Source of the DNA: Methylobacterium sp.
GTDB lineage: Bacteria; Pseudomonadota; Alphaproteobacteria; Rhizobiales; Beijerinckiaceae
Length of the DNA stretch: 64,000 nt
NCBI GenBank assembly: GCA_020252645.1
Contig: JADCCN010000002.1
Span: 682,001-746,000, forward strand
Direction of reading: 5' to 3'
Below the pieces are notes generated by a model that was given only the letters and a program-made list of their open reading frames with translations, did not search any database and was not told the origin of the DNA. This document shows positions 45,501 through 52,387 of this stretch, piece by piece; positions within the stretch are counted from its first letter, which is position 1, and every line of letters begins with the position of its first letter. The translations under genes and the position numbers were made by a program.

Positions 45501-45997
45501 GCGAGAAGATCATCGAGCGTGACGTGGCATTCGCCCTTCTTCGCGCGACGGTTGCCGATCGTCAGCAAACGGCAGAGTCGCCCCCAGCCGGTGCGATTTT
45601 CCGGGTAAACCACGATATCCGGCGAGCCATCCGCGAAGGCCAGCCGCGTGCCGGTGATGAGGCGGAAGCTTTTCGCGCGAGCCTGAACCAAAGCGTGCAG
45701 GGCTTCGGCTTCCACTCCCTCCGGCGAAAGCGCCCGATCTTCGAAGCGATATTCGCCGGGGCCGGAGCCCTCGCGCTGCCTGATCGGCGCAAGCGCGCCG
45801 CCCTCGCGCAATTCCTTCAGCGCATTCCAGGCGCGCACCACGCCCGCGACCGTGTTGCGGTCTGCAATGCCCAGCCCCTCATGCCCGAGAAGCAGGCTCG
45901 TGAACACGAGATTCTCCGCCGGCGATGCCCCGCGCAGGAAGGAGAAATTCGTGGCCGAGACCAGTTCGGCGAAGAGGGCCGAGGATTGTTTTCTCAT
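42545..45997 (-). CDS. dnaE2: Error-prone DNA polymerase DnaE2 (ImuC)
   Basis: The C-family polymerase of about 1150 residues has an N-terminal PHP domain ([22 protein letters not shown]) and catalytic region [24 protein letters not shown]. The helix-hairpin-helix region follows, then a C-terminal OB fold ([27 protein letters not shown]). It performs translesion synthesis with ImuB in the SOS response. Start 45997 ([14 protein letters not shown]) is set by homology and overlaps the imuB stop by 4 bp; the track ORF extends into imuB. It is last in the LexA-controlled operon. Confidence 0.95.
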   Translation of the reverse strand: [1150 protein letters not shown]

Positions 45998-47604
45998 GGA
46001 AACAATCCATGCAGAAACCAGCGCGGCTGGCTGTTCCGATCCTCGTAAAGCCCCTCGCGGAAGATCCAGAAGCGGTGCCCGGCCTGATCCTCGATGCGGT
46101 AGTAATCGCGCGTGGCGGGGGCGGGCGAGGCTTCGCGCCACCATTCCGGGGCGATGCGCTCCGGACCTTCGGCGCGTGTCACCTCGTGCAGCATGCGCCG
46201 CCAGCGAAAGCGCAGGGGCGGGCTGTCCGGCACCTCGGCCAGAACCTCGATGGGCTGCGGATGGGCAAAGAGTGTCAGCGGCCGCGCGGGCGGCTGGCCG
46301 GCTTCCGGCGCGGGCCATGCCATGGCAGGGTTTGCCGAGAGAAACTCCGCCATGCCGCCCGCGAGCGCGGGATCATGCGTGTCTCGCGATACCAAGCGCC
46401 GCAGATTCTCGCGCCCGAACCGCGCCACGAGCCGGTTCACAAGATCGGCCAGCGCGCGGGCCTCGTCCTCCGGCTTTGCGCCCTCCGCAAGGCTCGCTTG
46501 CACGGCATGGAGCGGCTCCGAACGCAAGACCATGAGGCGCAGGGCATCGAAGCCGAAGCCGGGATCGACCGGATCAGCCAGCGTCTCCATCTTCAGCCGC
46601 GCGAGCCGCACGAGGCTCGCCGCCTCGCGGGTGCCGCTCGCGGTTTCGATGCCGATGCGGCGCACCGCGCCATCGGCCCGGAAGAGCGTGAGCTCGAAGC
46701 TGCGCCCCCCTTCGCCGCGCGCCTCGAGCCTGTTTGCGACATCGTCCATCAGCCGGGCCAGAACCGTGAGCAGATGCTCCATCTGCGTCATCGGCTCGGG
46801 GAAATGCCGCTCGGCCATCAGCAGCGGGGGCGTGCGCAGGGGCGTGATGCGGAGATCCTCGCGGCCGAGGATGCGGTGAAGCCTCGCGACGAGGTCCTCC
46901 CCGAACCGCGCGGAGAGCATGTGCGATGGCCGATCCGCGAGATCGGCGAGGGTGCGAAATCCCGCCCGGCCCAGCGCGATGCTCGTCGCCTGATCCTGAT
47001 CGAGCGCGGAGACCGGCAGGGCGCGTGCCAGCGTCTCATCCTCGGCCGGCCCAGCGATTGTGTTGCGCCGGTAGCGCGCGAAGGCCCGGGCCGCATGGGG
47101 CGTGGAGGCAATGGCCCCGAAGGTGGTGAGCCCCAGGCTGCGCAGGCGGCGGCACGCGCGGAGCAGCATCTCGCTCTCCCCGCCGAAGAGATGCACACAG
47201 CCGGTGATATCCAGCGCCAGGCCATCCCGGCCCTTGATCGCCACCAGAGGGGTGAACATCTCGCAGATCTCGCTGGCGCGCTTCAGGAAGCGCGCATCGG
47301 CCTCCGGTGCGGCCTCCTCCGTCTCGAGATTCGGCCAGAGCGCGCGCGCCTCCGCCAGCGCCATGCCCGGGCTGAGCCCGACGCGGGCGGCGATGGCATC
47401 GATGGCCGCGATGCGCAGCGCGCCGCGATCCTTCTCGACCAGCGCGAAGGGGCGCTCAGCCGGCCTCCCGTCGCGGGAGGAGGTCCGGCTCCGGCGCGCG
47501 CGGTCGGTCGAAAGAAACGGAAACCACAGCGCCAGGTAGCGACGGCAGGGCAGGCTCGGCGGGGCGGGTGTCGGTTGCAGTTCGGGACAGGAATTGGCGG
47601 GCAT
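45994..47604 (-). CDS. imuB: ImuB, Y-family-like mutasome protein
   Basis: ImuB resembles Y-family polymerases but lacks the catalytic acidic set and bridges DnaE2, ImuA and the beta clamp. The conserved N-terminus RYLALWFPFLSTDRARR begins about 22 residues after ATG 47604, and ALDITGCVHLFGGE, AIASTPHAARAFARY and LRFRWRRMLHEVTRAEGPERI follow. The start at 47604 overlaps imuA by about 149 bp. No closer start exists before the conserved block, so the long overlap seems real. The track ORF to 47937 is not supported by homology. Confidence 0.9.
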   Translation of the reverse strand: MPANSCPELQPTPAPPSLPCRRYLALWFPFLSTDRARRSRTSSRDGRPAERPFALVEKDRGALRIAAIDAIAARVGLSPGMALAEARALWPNLETEEAAPEADARFLKRASEICEMFTPLVAIKGRDGLALDITGCVHLFGGESEMLLRACRRLRSLGLTTFGAIASTPHAARAFARYRRNTIAGPAEDETLARALPVSALDQDQATSIALGRAGFRTLADLADRPSHMLSARFGEDLVARLHRILGREDLRITPLRTPPLLMAERHFPEPMTQMEHLLTVLARLMDDVANRLEARGEGGRSFELTLFRADGAVRRIGIETASGTREAASLVRLARLKMETLADPVDPGFGFDALRLMVLRSEPLHAVQASLAEGAKPEDEARALADLVNRLVARFGRENLRRLVSRDTHDPALAGGMAEFLSANPAMAWPAPEAGQPPARPLTLFAHPQPIEVLAEVPDSPPLRFRWRRMLHEVTRAEGPERIAPEWWREASPAPATRDYYRIEDQAGHRFWIFREGLYEDRNSQPRWFLHGLFP

Positions 47605-48250
47605 CGCGATTCCATTCCAGATGGTCGTGCAGGCCCTCGCGCCCGTTGCGGGCCCGGAGCAGGGTGAGTTCGAAAGCGGGGAGGCCGGGGGCTTGCGCCG
47701 CCAGCGCGCGGGAGGGAAGGGCGCGCAATTCCCAGCGCGTTTCCGCTGCGCTCGGCCGCGCCTTCGCGGCGATTCGTGCCAGCAGGAGCGGCACGCCGGA
47801 TGCGCGCGCGGCAAGCGCCAGGCGCCGGCTGGCCGTAAGATCATAGGCCGGGTCCTCGCCCCAGAGTTCGAGGAAAACCACGCCGAGGCCCGCGCAGCGC
47901 GCGCCTTCCAGCCCGGCCTGAAGGGCGGCCCTGGCATCCTTCACGCGCAGGATCATCAGGCTCGCCGGGTCGAGCCCGAATTCGCACAGGCCCGGCGCAT
48001 GGGGATGGCCCGCTTCCCGGTCGAAGGCCTCCTGCCGCACCCAGAGGCAGGGGCGCCCCTGCGCGAGAACCTGCCCGATGGCCAGCGCGCAGCCGCTCAA
48101 GGCTGCGTGATCGGCCGCGCGGGCGGCATAGAATTCATGCAGGGCGGCGCGGGCAAGAATGGGCAGGCTCGCAATGCGCGCGCCTTCTTTCCCCGCCTCG
48201 CCGGAGGGCGCGGACCAGCCTTGTCGCAGGGGAGGCGGATATGCTTGCAC
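47456..48250 (-). CDS. imuA: ImuA, SOS mutagenesis accessory protein
   Basis: The 264-residue protein matches alphaproteobacterial ImuA in position and in blocks such as LHEFYAARAADHAALSGCALAI, GRPCLWVRQEAFDREAGHPHAPGL, DARAALQAGLEGARCAGLGVVFLELWG and RWELRALPSRAL. ImuA is RecA-related and helps build the mutasome. The start is GTG 48250; AGGAAC, inside the LexA box, is the only ribosome-site-like sequence upstream. First gene of imuA-imuB-dnaE2. Confidence 0.88.
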   Translation of the reverse strand: MQAYPPPLRQGWSAPSGEAGKEGARIASLPILARAALHEFYAARAADHAALSGCALAIGQVLAQGRPCLWVRQEAFDREAGHPHAPGLCEFGLDPASLMILRVKDARAALQAGLEGARCAGLGVVFLELWGEDPAYDLTASRRLALAARASGVPLLLARIAAKARPSAAETRWELRALPSRALAAQAPGLPAFELTLLRARNGREGLHDHLEWNRDARQFLSRTATDTRPAEPALPSLPGAVVSVSFDRPRAPEPDLLPRREAG

Positions 48251-48257
48251 GAGTTAT

Positions 48258-48272
48258 GTTCCTATTTTGTTC
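48258..48272. promoter_or_regulatory. LexA (SOS) box of the imu operon
   Basis: GTTC-CTATTTT-GTTC is a perfect alphaproteobacterial LexA site (GTTC-N7-GTTC). It lies only 8-22 bp before the imuA start, so it would overlap the promoter and/or the ribosome site. Damage control of the operon follows from known LexA biology. Confidence 0.85.
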
Positions 48273-48429
48273 TAGTAAGGAGAGAAATGGAAACAAGAGT
48301 CAAGGGAGGAGAATCGGGGTGGACGCCATAGGCCGTGGCGAGCTGCGGCACTCCGCTCGCCCTCCAGCGCTTCAAGGGCGACAAGCGCCTTGAAGGCTGC
48401 ATCGCGGTTCCGGCGTTTCGATATTCGAG

Positions 48430-48668
48430 AGCATTTTCGAGCGAAGTGGGAACCGGTTCGCGTGAAGAAAATGCGAAAAAGAAAGAGAGAAGCATTTTCG
48501 AGCGAAGCATGTCCCCGCGAAGGCGGGGATGGGAACCGGTTCGCGTGAAGAAAATGCGATCAAGCAAAGAGAGAAGCATTTTCGAGCGAAGCATGTCCCT
48601 CGCGAAGGCGGGGATGGGAACCGGTTCGCGTGAAGAAAATGCGAAAAAGAAAGAGAGAAGCATTTTCG
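48430..48668 (+). repeat. 84-bp tandem repeat array, right of the imu cassette (inverted relative to left)
   Basis: AGCATTTTCGA recurs at 48430, 48491, 48575 and 48659. The spacings are 61, 84 and 84 bp: the first unit lacks a 23-bp insert that carries a CCCCGCGAAGGCGGGG hairpin. Each unit ends ACCGGTTCGCGTGAAGAAAATGCGA. The unit is the reverse complement of the array at 42299-42534. Confidence 0.9.
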
Positions 48669-49046
48669 ATGGAGACCAGCAGAGATCAGACCCCGGCTTC
48701 CGTCAGTGTCCCGTTTCAGGGGAGCCGCCCAACAGGCCTGTTCCCGCTGCCGCAATCGTCGGTCTTCGCGATGTGATCGCGATCGCAAACCTCCGGGATT
48801 TGCCGGAGGCAGCGATCGCTCCTTTCGAATCGAAGTGATCCATCCGGCGGCGTTTCCGGCGTCTCACCTCAGGCTTGCCCTGGATATCCAATGCGGGGCC
48901 GATACTGCGGTTCTGCGCCTCCATGCAATCAATGAAGCGATTGATGGCCGCGAGCCAAGCCACGAAGAGCGGGTTGACCTGCTTCTGGGGATGATTGAGT
49001 TCATCAGCCGGAGAGATTTCGCCACTGGAATGACGACAACAATAAA
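48669..49046. other. Stretch without a recognised gene
   Basis: No convincing gene is seen in these 378 bp. A plus ORF (48706-49065) and a minus ORF (48703-48963) overlap, and neither has family motifs or a good ribosome site. A small palindrome AGCGATCGCT lies near 48812. It may be a remnant of an older element at the edge of the AT-rich patch. Confidence 0.35.
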
Positions 49047-49409
49047 TCAGTCCATACGTAAGTAAAATTTCTCTACTCTGTTTTTGTTTATATCTAAGTC
49101 AATTATGGTCCCTTGATCAATTAAAATTTGGTATGGAATCCTAAATAATATAGGCATTTCATCGACATAAGTAACGCCGGATACTCTATCATTTTCGATG
49201 AAATCTGCACCAACAACAATACCAGGGCCAAATTTGATGTGAGGTAAATCCTTGCCAGCATTAGCGCTGCGCTCTAGCGCCCAAATGATAGATATAACTG
49301 GTTTTTTATTTTCTTTTACCTGCTTTTTTAATTCTTTAAAAAACAATGACAGTTCTGCAATAGCAGCCGGAGTAATTGAAATCATATTGACTTCTGAATT
49401 ATTTGACAT
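49047..49409 (-). CDS. AT-rich hypothetical protein, probably foreign
   Basis: This 120-residue ORF is strikingly AT-rich (codons such as ATA, TTA, AAT, AAA) beside GC-rich neighbours, and it has a good ribosome site (AAAGGA) before ATG 49409. The protein starts MSNNSEVNMISITPAAIAELSLFFKE and ends IPYQILIDQGTIIDLDINKNRVEKFYL. The start and end faintly recall the HesB/IscA fold, but there are no Cys, so iron-sulfur binding is unlikely. Small AT-rich genes of this sort are often immunity or accessory proteins on mobile DNA; nothing here proves that. I do not recognise it. Confidence 0.6.
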   Translation of the reverse strand: MSNNSEVNMISITPAAIAELSLFFKELKKQVKENKKPVISIIWALERSANAGKDLPHIKFGPGIVVGADFIENDRVSGVTYVDEMPILFRIPYQILIDQGTIIDLDINKNRVEKFYLRMD

Positions 49410-49425
49410 TGTTTTTCCTTTATCA

Positions 49426-49600
49426 TCACATTCTCACAAAACCGGGCAAGGATTCTCCCGGTCCCACTGTGACACTTCTCTGTGTCCCATCGGGGCAATC
49501 ATAGAAACCCGTCCAACCACCGTAAGGTGATGCCCAAGAATCAGCTAAAGTACATATTCCTACAACAGATGCTAATCGTGGCAAGCAAGGCACTCCGGCA
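49426..49600 (-). pseudogene. C-terminal stump of a foreign ORF
   Basis: Upstream of the AT-rich gene and on the same strand, an open frame ends GGWTGFYDCPDGTQRSVTVG with TGA at 49426, 16 bp before the next ATG. Its codons (TTA, GTA, ATA, TGT) differ from the host. No proper start is visible and the frame runs into the tetR 5' end, so it looks like the tail of a protein whose front was lost. Function unknown. Confidence 0.35.
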
Positions 49601-49619
49601 CGGGATTTCAAGAAGCGCC

Positions 49620-50354
49620 ATGTCCAAGGTCCAAACACGTCGTCAGGTCCGACGCCTGCCGCCGGAAAAGCGAATTGCCGATATTCTGGCGGCCGCCAAG
49701 GCCATATTCGACGAGAAGGGCTATAATGATGCGCTGATCACCGATATCGCCGATCGGGCAGGCGTGGTGGAAGGCAGCATCTACCGCTTTTTCGCAAACA
49801 AGCGCGACCTGCTGACCCGTGTGGTCGAACAATGGTACATCAGCATGCTGGACCGGCACGAGGCCGACTTTCCGGCCGTGCAGGGCACATGGAACCAAAT
49901 CCGATTCCTGATCCACCAGCACGTGATGGCCATCAAGTCGGAGCCTGGCCTTGCGCGCCTGCTGCTCCAGGAAATCCGCCTCGAGCCTGGCTATCGCGAG
50001 AGCAACTTCTTTCGCCTGAACCGCGCCTATACGAACCGGATCATGGAGGTCGTTAAACGCGCAATCGCCAATCAGGAATTTCGGCCGGGCCTTTCGCCGA
50101 TCCTGATCCGCGATCTGGTCTATGGCGCGATCGAGCATCGGGCCTGGGCCTTCCTGCGCCGCGAGGGCGAACTGGATGCGGTTGCGGTGACGGACGGCAT
50201 CATCGATATCCTGGTCAGCGGGCTGGGCGTCGCCGCGCCCAAGGTCGAGAGCGAGCAGGCACAGCTCGCAAGACGGCTGGAAGCCGTGACGGCGGAGCTG
50301 GAAATCACCGCGGCCCGGTTGAAAGCGGTTCTCGATGCCCAACGCCCTGCATGA
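49620..50354 (+). CDS. TetR family transcriptional regulator
   Basis: The 244-residue protein has an N-terminal TetR helix-turn-helix (ADILAAAKAIFDEKGYNDALITDIADRAGVVEGSIYRFFANKRDLL) and a helical ligand domain. It carries an extra C-terminal coiled coil of about 35 residues (AQLARRLEAVTAELEITAARLKAVL), uncommon for TetR. Start 49620 follows from the domain; the track ORF is too long. It lies 116 bp before an enoyl-CoA hydratase gene, with a 13-bp palindrome between. An AtuR/LiuR-like repressor role is inferred from the catabolic genes around it. Confidence 0.87.
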   Translation: MSKVQTRRQVRRLPPEKRIADILAAAKAIFDEKGYNDALITDIADRAGVVEGSIYRFFANKRDLLTRVVEQWYISMLDRHEADFPAVQGTWNQIRFLIHQHVMAIKSEPGLARLLLQEIRLEPGYRESNFFRLNRAYTNRIMEVVKRAIANQEFRPGLSPILIRDLVYGAIEHRAWAFLRREGELDAVAVTDGIIDILVSGLGVAAPKVESEQAQLARRLEAVTAELEITAARLKAVLDAQRPA

Positions 50355-50360
50355 CATTGT

Positions 50361-50373
50361 TGAATTTCGTTCA
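50361..50373. promoter_or_regulatory. 13-bp palindrome TGAATTTCGTTCA, candidate TetR operator
   Basis: TGAA-N5-TTCA lies just after the tetR stop and about 100 bp before the hydratase start. A near-identical copy (TGAATTTCATTCA) is at 59241 in the divergent promoter of the two main operons. Sharing one element across the locus suggests one regulator. Confidence 0.6.
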
Positions 50374-50470
50374 TTGAGGTGGTTTTCTCATTCAAGCGCG
50401 GCGTCTCTTGCAAGCTCGCTTGCGAGCGCGGTCTTCAGGTCCCGCAGAGGTGGATGAGGAACGAACATCA

Positions 50471-51262
50471 ATGAACGTCCATCATCAAAACTCTGTCCTC
50501 GTTGAACGTCGTGACCGGATCGGGCATATCCGGCTGAACCGCCCGAAAAGCCTCAACACCCTGGACGAATCGCTGGGCCGTGCCCTTCTTGCGGCAATCG
50601 AGAACCTTGCCAACGACGCCGGCATCCGGGTCATCATCCTTTCCGGGGAGGGGCGGTCCTTCATGGCCGGGGGCGATCTCTCCGCCTTCGCCGCGGATCT
50701 GGATCATGCAAGCGAGATGGCAGGCTGTCTGATCGACCTGTTCCATGGCACGATGCGGCGGATCGCGATCTGCGATCAGATCGTCATCGCGGCCGTGCAG
50801 GGCCCGGTGGCCGGGGGCGGGGTGAGCCTCGCTTTGGGTTCCGATCTCTGCATCGCTGCGGCGGATGCCCATTTCGTTTCCGCCTATGCCCAGATCGGCA
50901 CCAACCCCGATGGCGGCTGTTCCTGGAGCGTCACGCAGCTTCTCGGCCCCAAGCGGGCGCTGGCCTTCCTGCTCTCGCCCGAGCGGATCAGCGCCGAAAC
51001 GGCCCTGACACTCGGGATGGTCAACGAGGTGGTGCCGCCGGAGCAGCTGATGGACCGCGCCTTCGCGCTGGCTGAACAGCTGTCCTCCGGCGCCCGGAAG
51101 GCGCAGGCCGGCATCAAGCGGCTGGTCCGCGGGGCGGTGACCGGGACGCTGGACGCGCAATTCGACCTGGAGAAGGCCGGCTTCATGGCCCATGCCTCCG
51201 GTGCGGATTTTCGCGAAGGCATTACCGCCTTCCTGGCCCGACGCCCTGCCCGATTCGAATAA
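50471..51262 (+). CDS. Enoyl-CoA hydratase/isomerase
   Basis: The 263-residue crotonase-fold enzyme has IGHIRLNRPKSLNTLDESL, VIILSGEGRSFMAGGDLSAFA, the second oxyanion-hole segment VQGPVAGGGVSLALGSDLCIAA and FVSAYAQIGTNPDGGCSWSVTQLLG. It should act in a beta-oxidation-type step; in an Atu-like pathway it could be the hydratase after the carboxylase. The start at 50471 lies downstream of GAGGAACG. It is controlled from the palindrome-bearing promoter together with or after tetR. Confidence 0.85.
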   Translation: MNVHHQNSVLVERRDRIGHIRLNRPKSLNTLDESLGRALLAAIENLANDAGIRVIILSGEGRSFMAGGDLSAFAADLDHASEMAGCLIDLFHGTMRRIAICDQIVIAAVQGPVAGGGVSLALGSDLCIAAADAHFVSAYAQIGTNPDGGCSWSVTQLLGPKRALAFLLSPERISAETALTLGMVNEVVPPEQLMDRAFALAEQLSSGARKAQAGIKRLVRGAVTGTLDAQFDLEKAGFMAHASGADFREGITAFLARRPARFE

Positions 51263-51267
51263 CGGCA

Positions 51268-51375
51268 AGAGCGGTTTCCGATCCGATCGAATAAAATCGG
51301 CCGCTCTTTCTTCTTGCCCTGTCACATTTTCTCGCGGTCTACCGGTATCTACTGGATCGAAAAAATGCTCTAGAG
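51268..51375. repeat. Mosaic palindromic repeat (B then reversed A) at a convergent junction
   Basis: A B module (AGAGCGGTTTCCGATCCGA to GGCCGCTCT) is followed by a reversed A module (TTTTCTCGCG...ACCGG...AAAAAATGCTCTAGAGC). The CTAG at its right edge contains the TAG stop of the nitronate monooxygenase. It fills the gap between two convergent genes. Confidence 0.75.
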
Positions 51376-52308
51376 CGATGCGAGCCGCTGTCGCGCCGCT
51401 TCGAACTCATCCCGCAGTCTTTGGGCCAGCTCGGCCATGGGCGGCGCATCGGCAATGGCGGAAACACCCTGCCCCGCCGCCCAGAGATCGACCCATTTCC
51501 GCGTATTGGGGTCGAGATCGAGCTGGATCGCCTGCTTGTTCGTCGTTGTCAGGGCCGCAGGATCAATCCCGTGCGCGCGCAGCGACGGCGCCAGGAAATT
51601 GCCAGCCACGCCCGAGACCGCAGCGGTGTAGACAATATCATCCGTGCCGCTCCGCGCCAGCATCTCACGATAGCCCGCCTTGGCATTGGCTTCGGCTGTG
51701 CCGATGAAACGCGTGCCCATATAGGCGAAATCCGCCCCCGCCGCGAGGGCGGCAGCAACATCCGCGCCGGTGGAAAGGGCACCGGCCAGCGCAATGGCGC
51801 CCCGGAAGAACTGCCGGACTTCGGCGATGAAGGCGAAGGGGTTCAGCAGCCCGGCATGGCCACCCGCACCGGCAGCGACCAGCACGAGGCCATCGACGCC
51901 CGCTTCCGCCGCCTTCTCGGCATGCCGGCGGTTGATCACATCATGCAGGATGAGGCCGCCATAGCCCTGCACCGCCCGGGCGATTTCGCTCACCGCGCCA
52001 AGCGAGGTGATGACAAGGGGCACCTTGGCCGCCACCACCGCCTCGAGATCCGCCGAGAGGCGCGGGTTGGAAGGATGGGCGACAAGGTTCACCCCGAAGA
52101 CCCGCCGTTCCGGCGGTCGATCGCCCAGCGCCTGCCCGATCTCGTCGAGCCGACGGCGGAACTCATCCGTGGTCCGGAGATTGAGCGCCGGAAACGTGCC
52201 GACAAATCCGGCATTCACCGCCTCCAGCACGAGATCGCGGCCCGAAACAATGAACATCGGCGCCGTGATGATCGGCAGCGCCAGGTCCCAGCCAAAGGCG
52301 GTCTTCAT
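51370..52308 (-). CDS. Nitronate monooxygenase family protein (2-nitropropane dioxygenase-like)
   Basis: The 312-residue TIM-barrel flavoprotein shows LALPIITAPMFIVSGRDLVLEAVNAGFVG, VNLVAHPSNPRL, LVAAGAGGHAGLLNPFAFI, ALSTGADVAAALAAGADFAYMGTRFIGTAEANAK, all family blocks that hold FMN. Members oxidise nitronates or act as quinone or acyl-CoA-linked reductases, so the substrate is open. Start 52308 overlaps the stop of the thiolase stump (ATGA). The stop codon lies in the repeat edge. Last gene of the minus operon. Confidence 0.85.
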   Translation of the reverse strand: MKTAFGWDLALPIITAPMFIVSGRDLVLEAVNAGFVGTFPALNLRTTDEFRRRLDEIGQALGDRPPERRVFGVNLVAHPSNPRLSADLEAVVAAKVPLVITSLGAVSEIARAVQGYGGLILHDVINRRHAEKAAEAGVDGLVLVAAGAGGHAGLLNPFAFIAEVRQFFRGAIALAGALSTGADVAAALAAGADFAYMGTRFIGTAEANAKAGYREMLARSGTDDIVYTAAVSGVAGNFLAPSLRAHGIDPAALTTTNKQAIQLDLDPNTRKWVDLWAAGQGVSAIADAPPMAELAQRLRDEFEAARQRLASL

Positions 52309-52385
52309 CCGGTCCACCCATCCGCCAGCCCGCCCCCGAAGCCGCCCATCGCGGAGCGCACCGCGTCGAGAATGAACATATCCAT
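52305..52385 (-). pseudogene. 26-codon remnant of a thiolase (acetyl-CoA acetyltransferase) N-terminus
   Basis: A good ribosome site (GGAGAGGTG) precedes ATG 52385, which reads MDMFILDAVRSAMGGFGGG then LADGWTG and TGA. This is the N-terminal signature of thiolases (FIxDAVRTPxGxFGG). The frame then stops and the nitronate monooxygenase starts in the overlapping ATGA. The rest of the thiolase is missing, so a deletion probably joined the two genes. The stump may now act as a leader for translational coupling. Confidence 0.7.
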
Positions 52386-52387
52386 CG

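Noticed and set aside
48703-49065. Overlapping ORFs between the imu repeats and the AT-rich gene, considered as a transposase remnant
   Set aside because: No transposase motif, terminal inverted repeats or target duplication found by eye.
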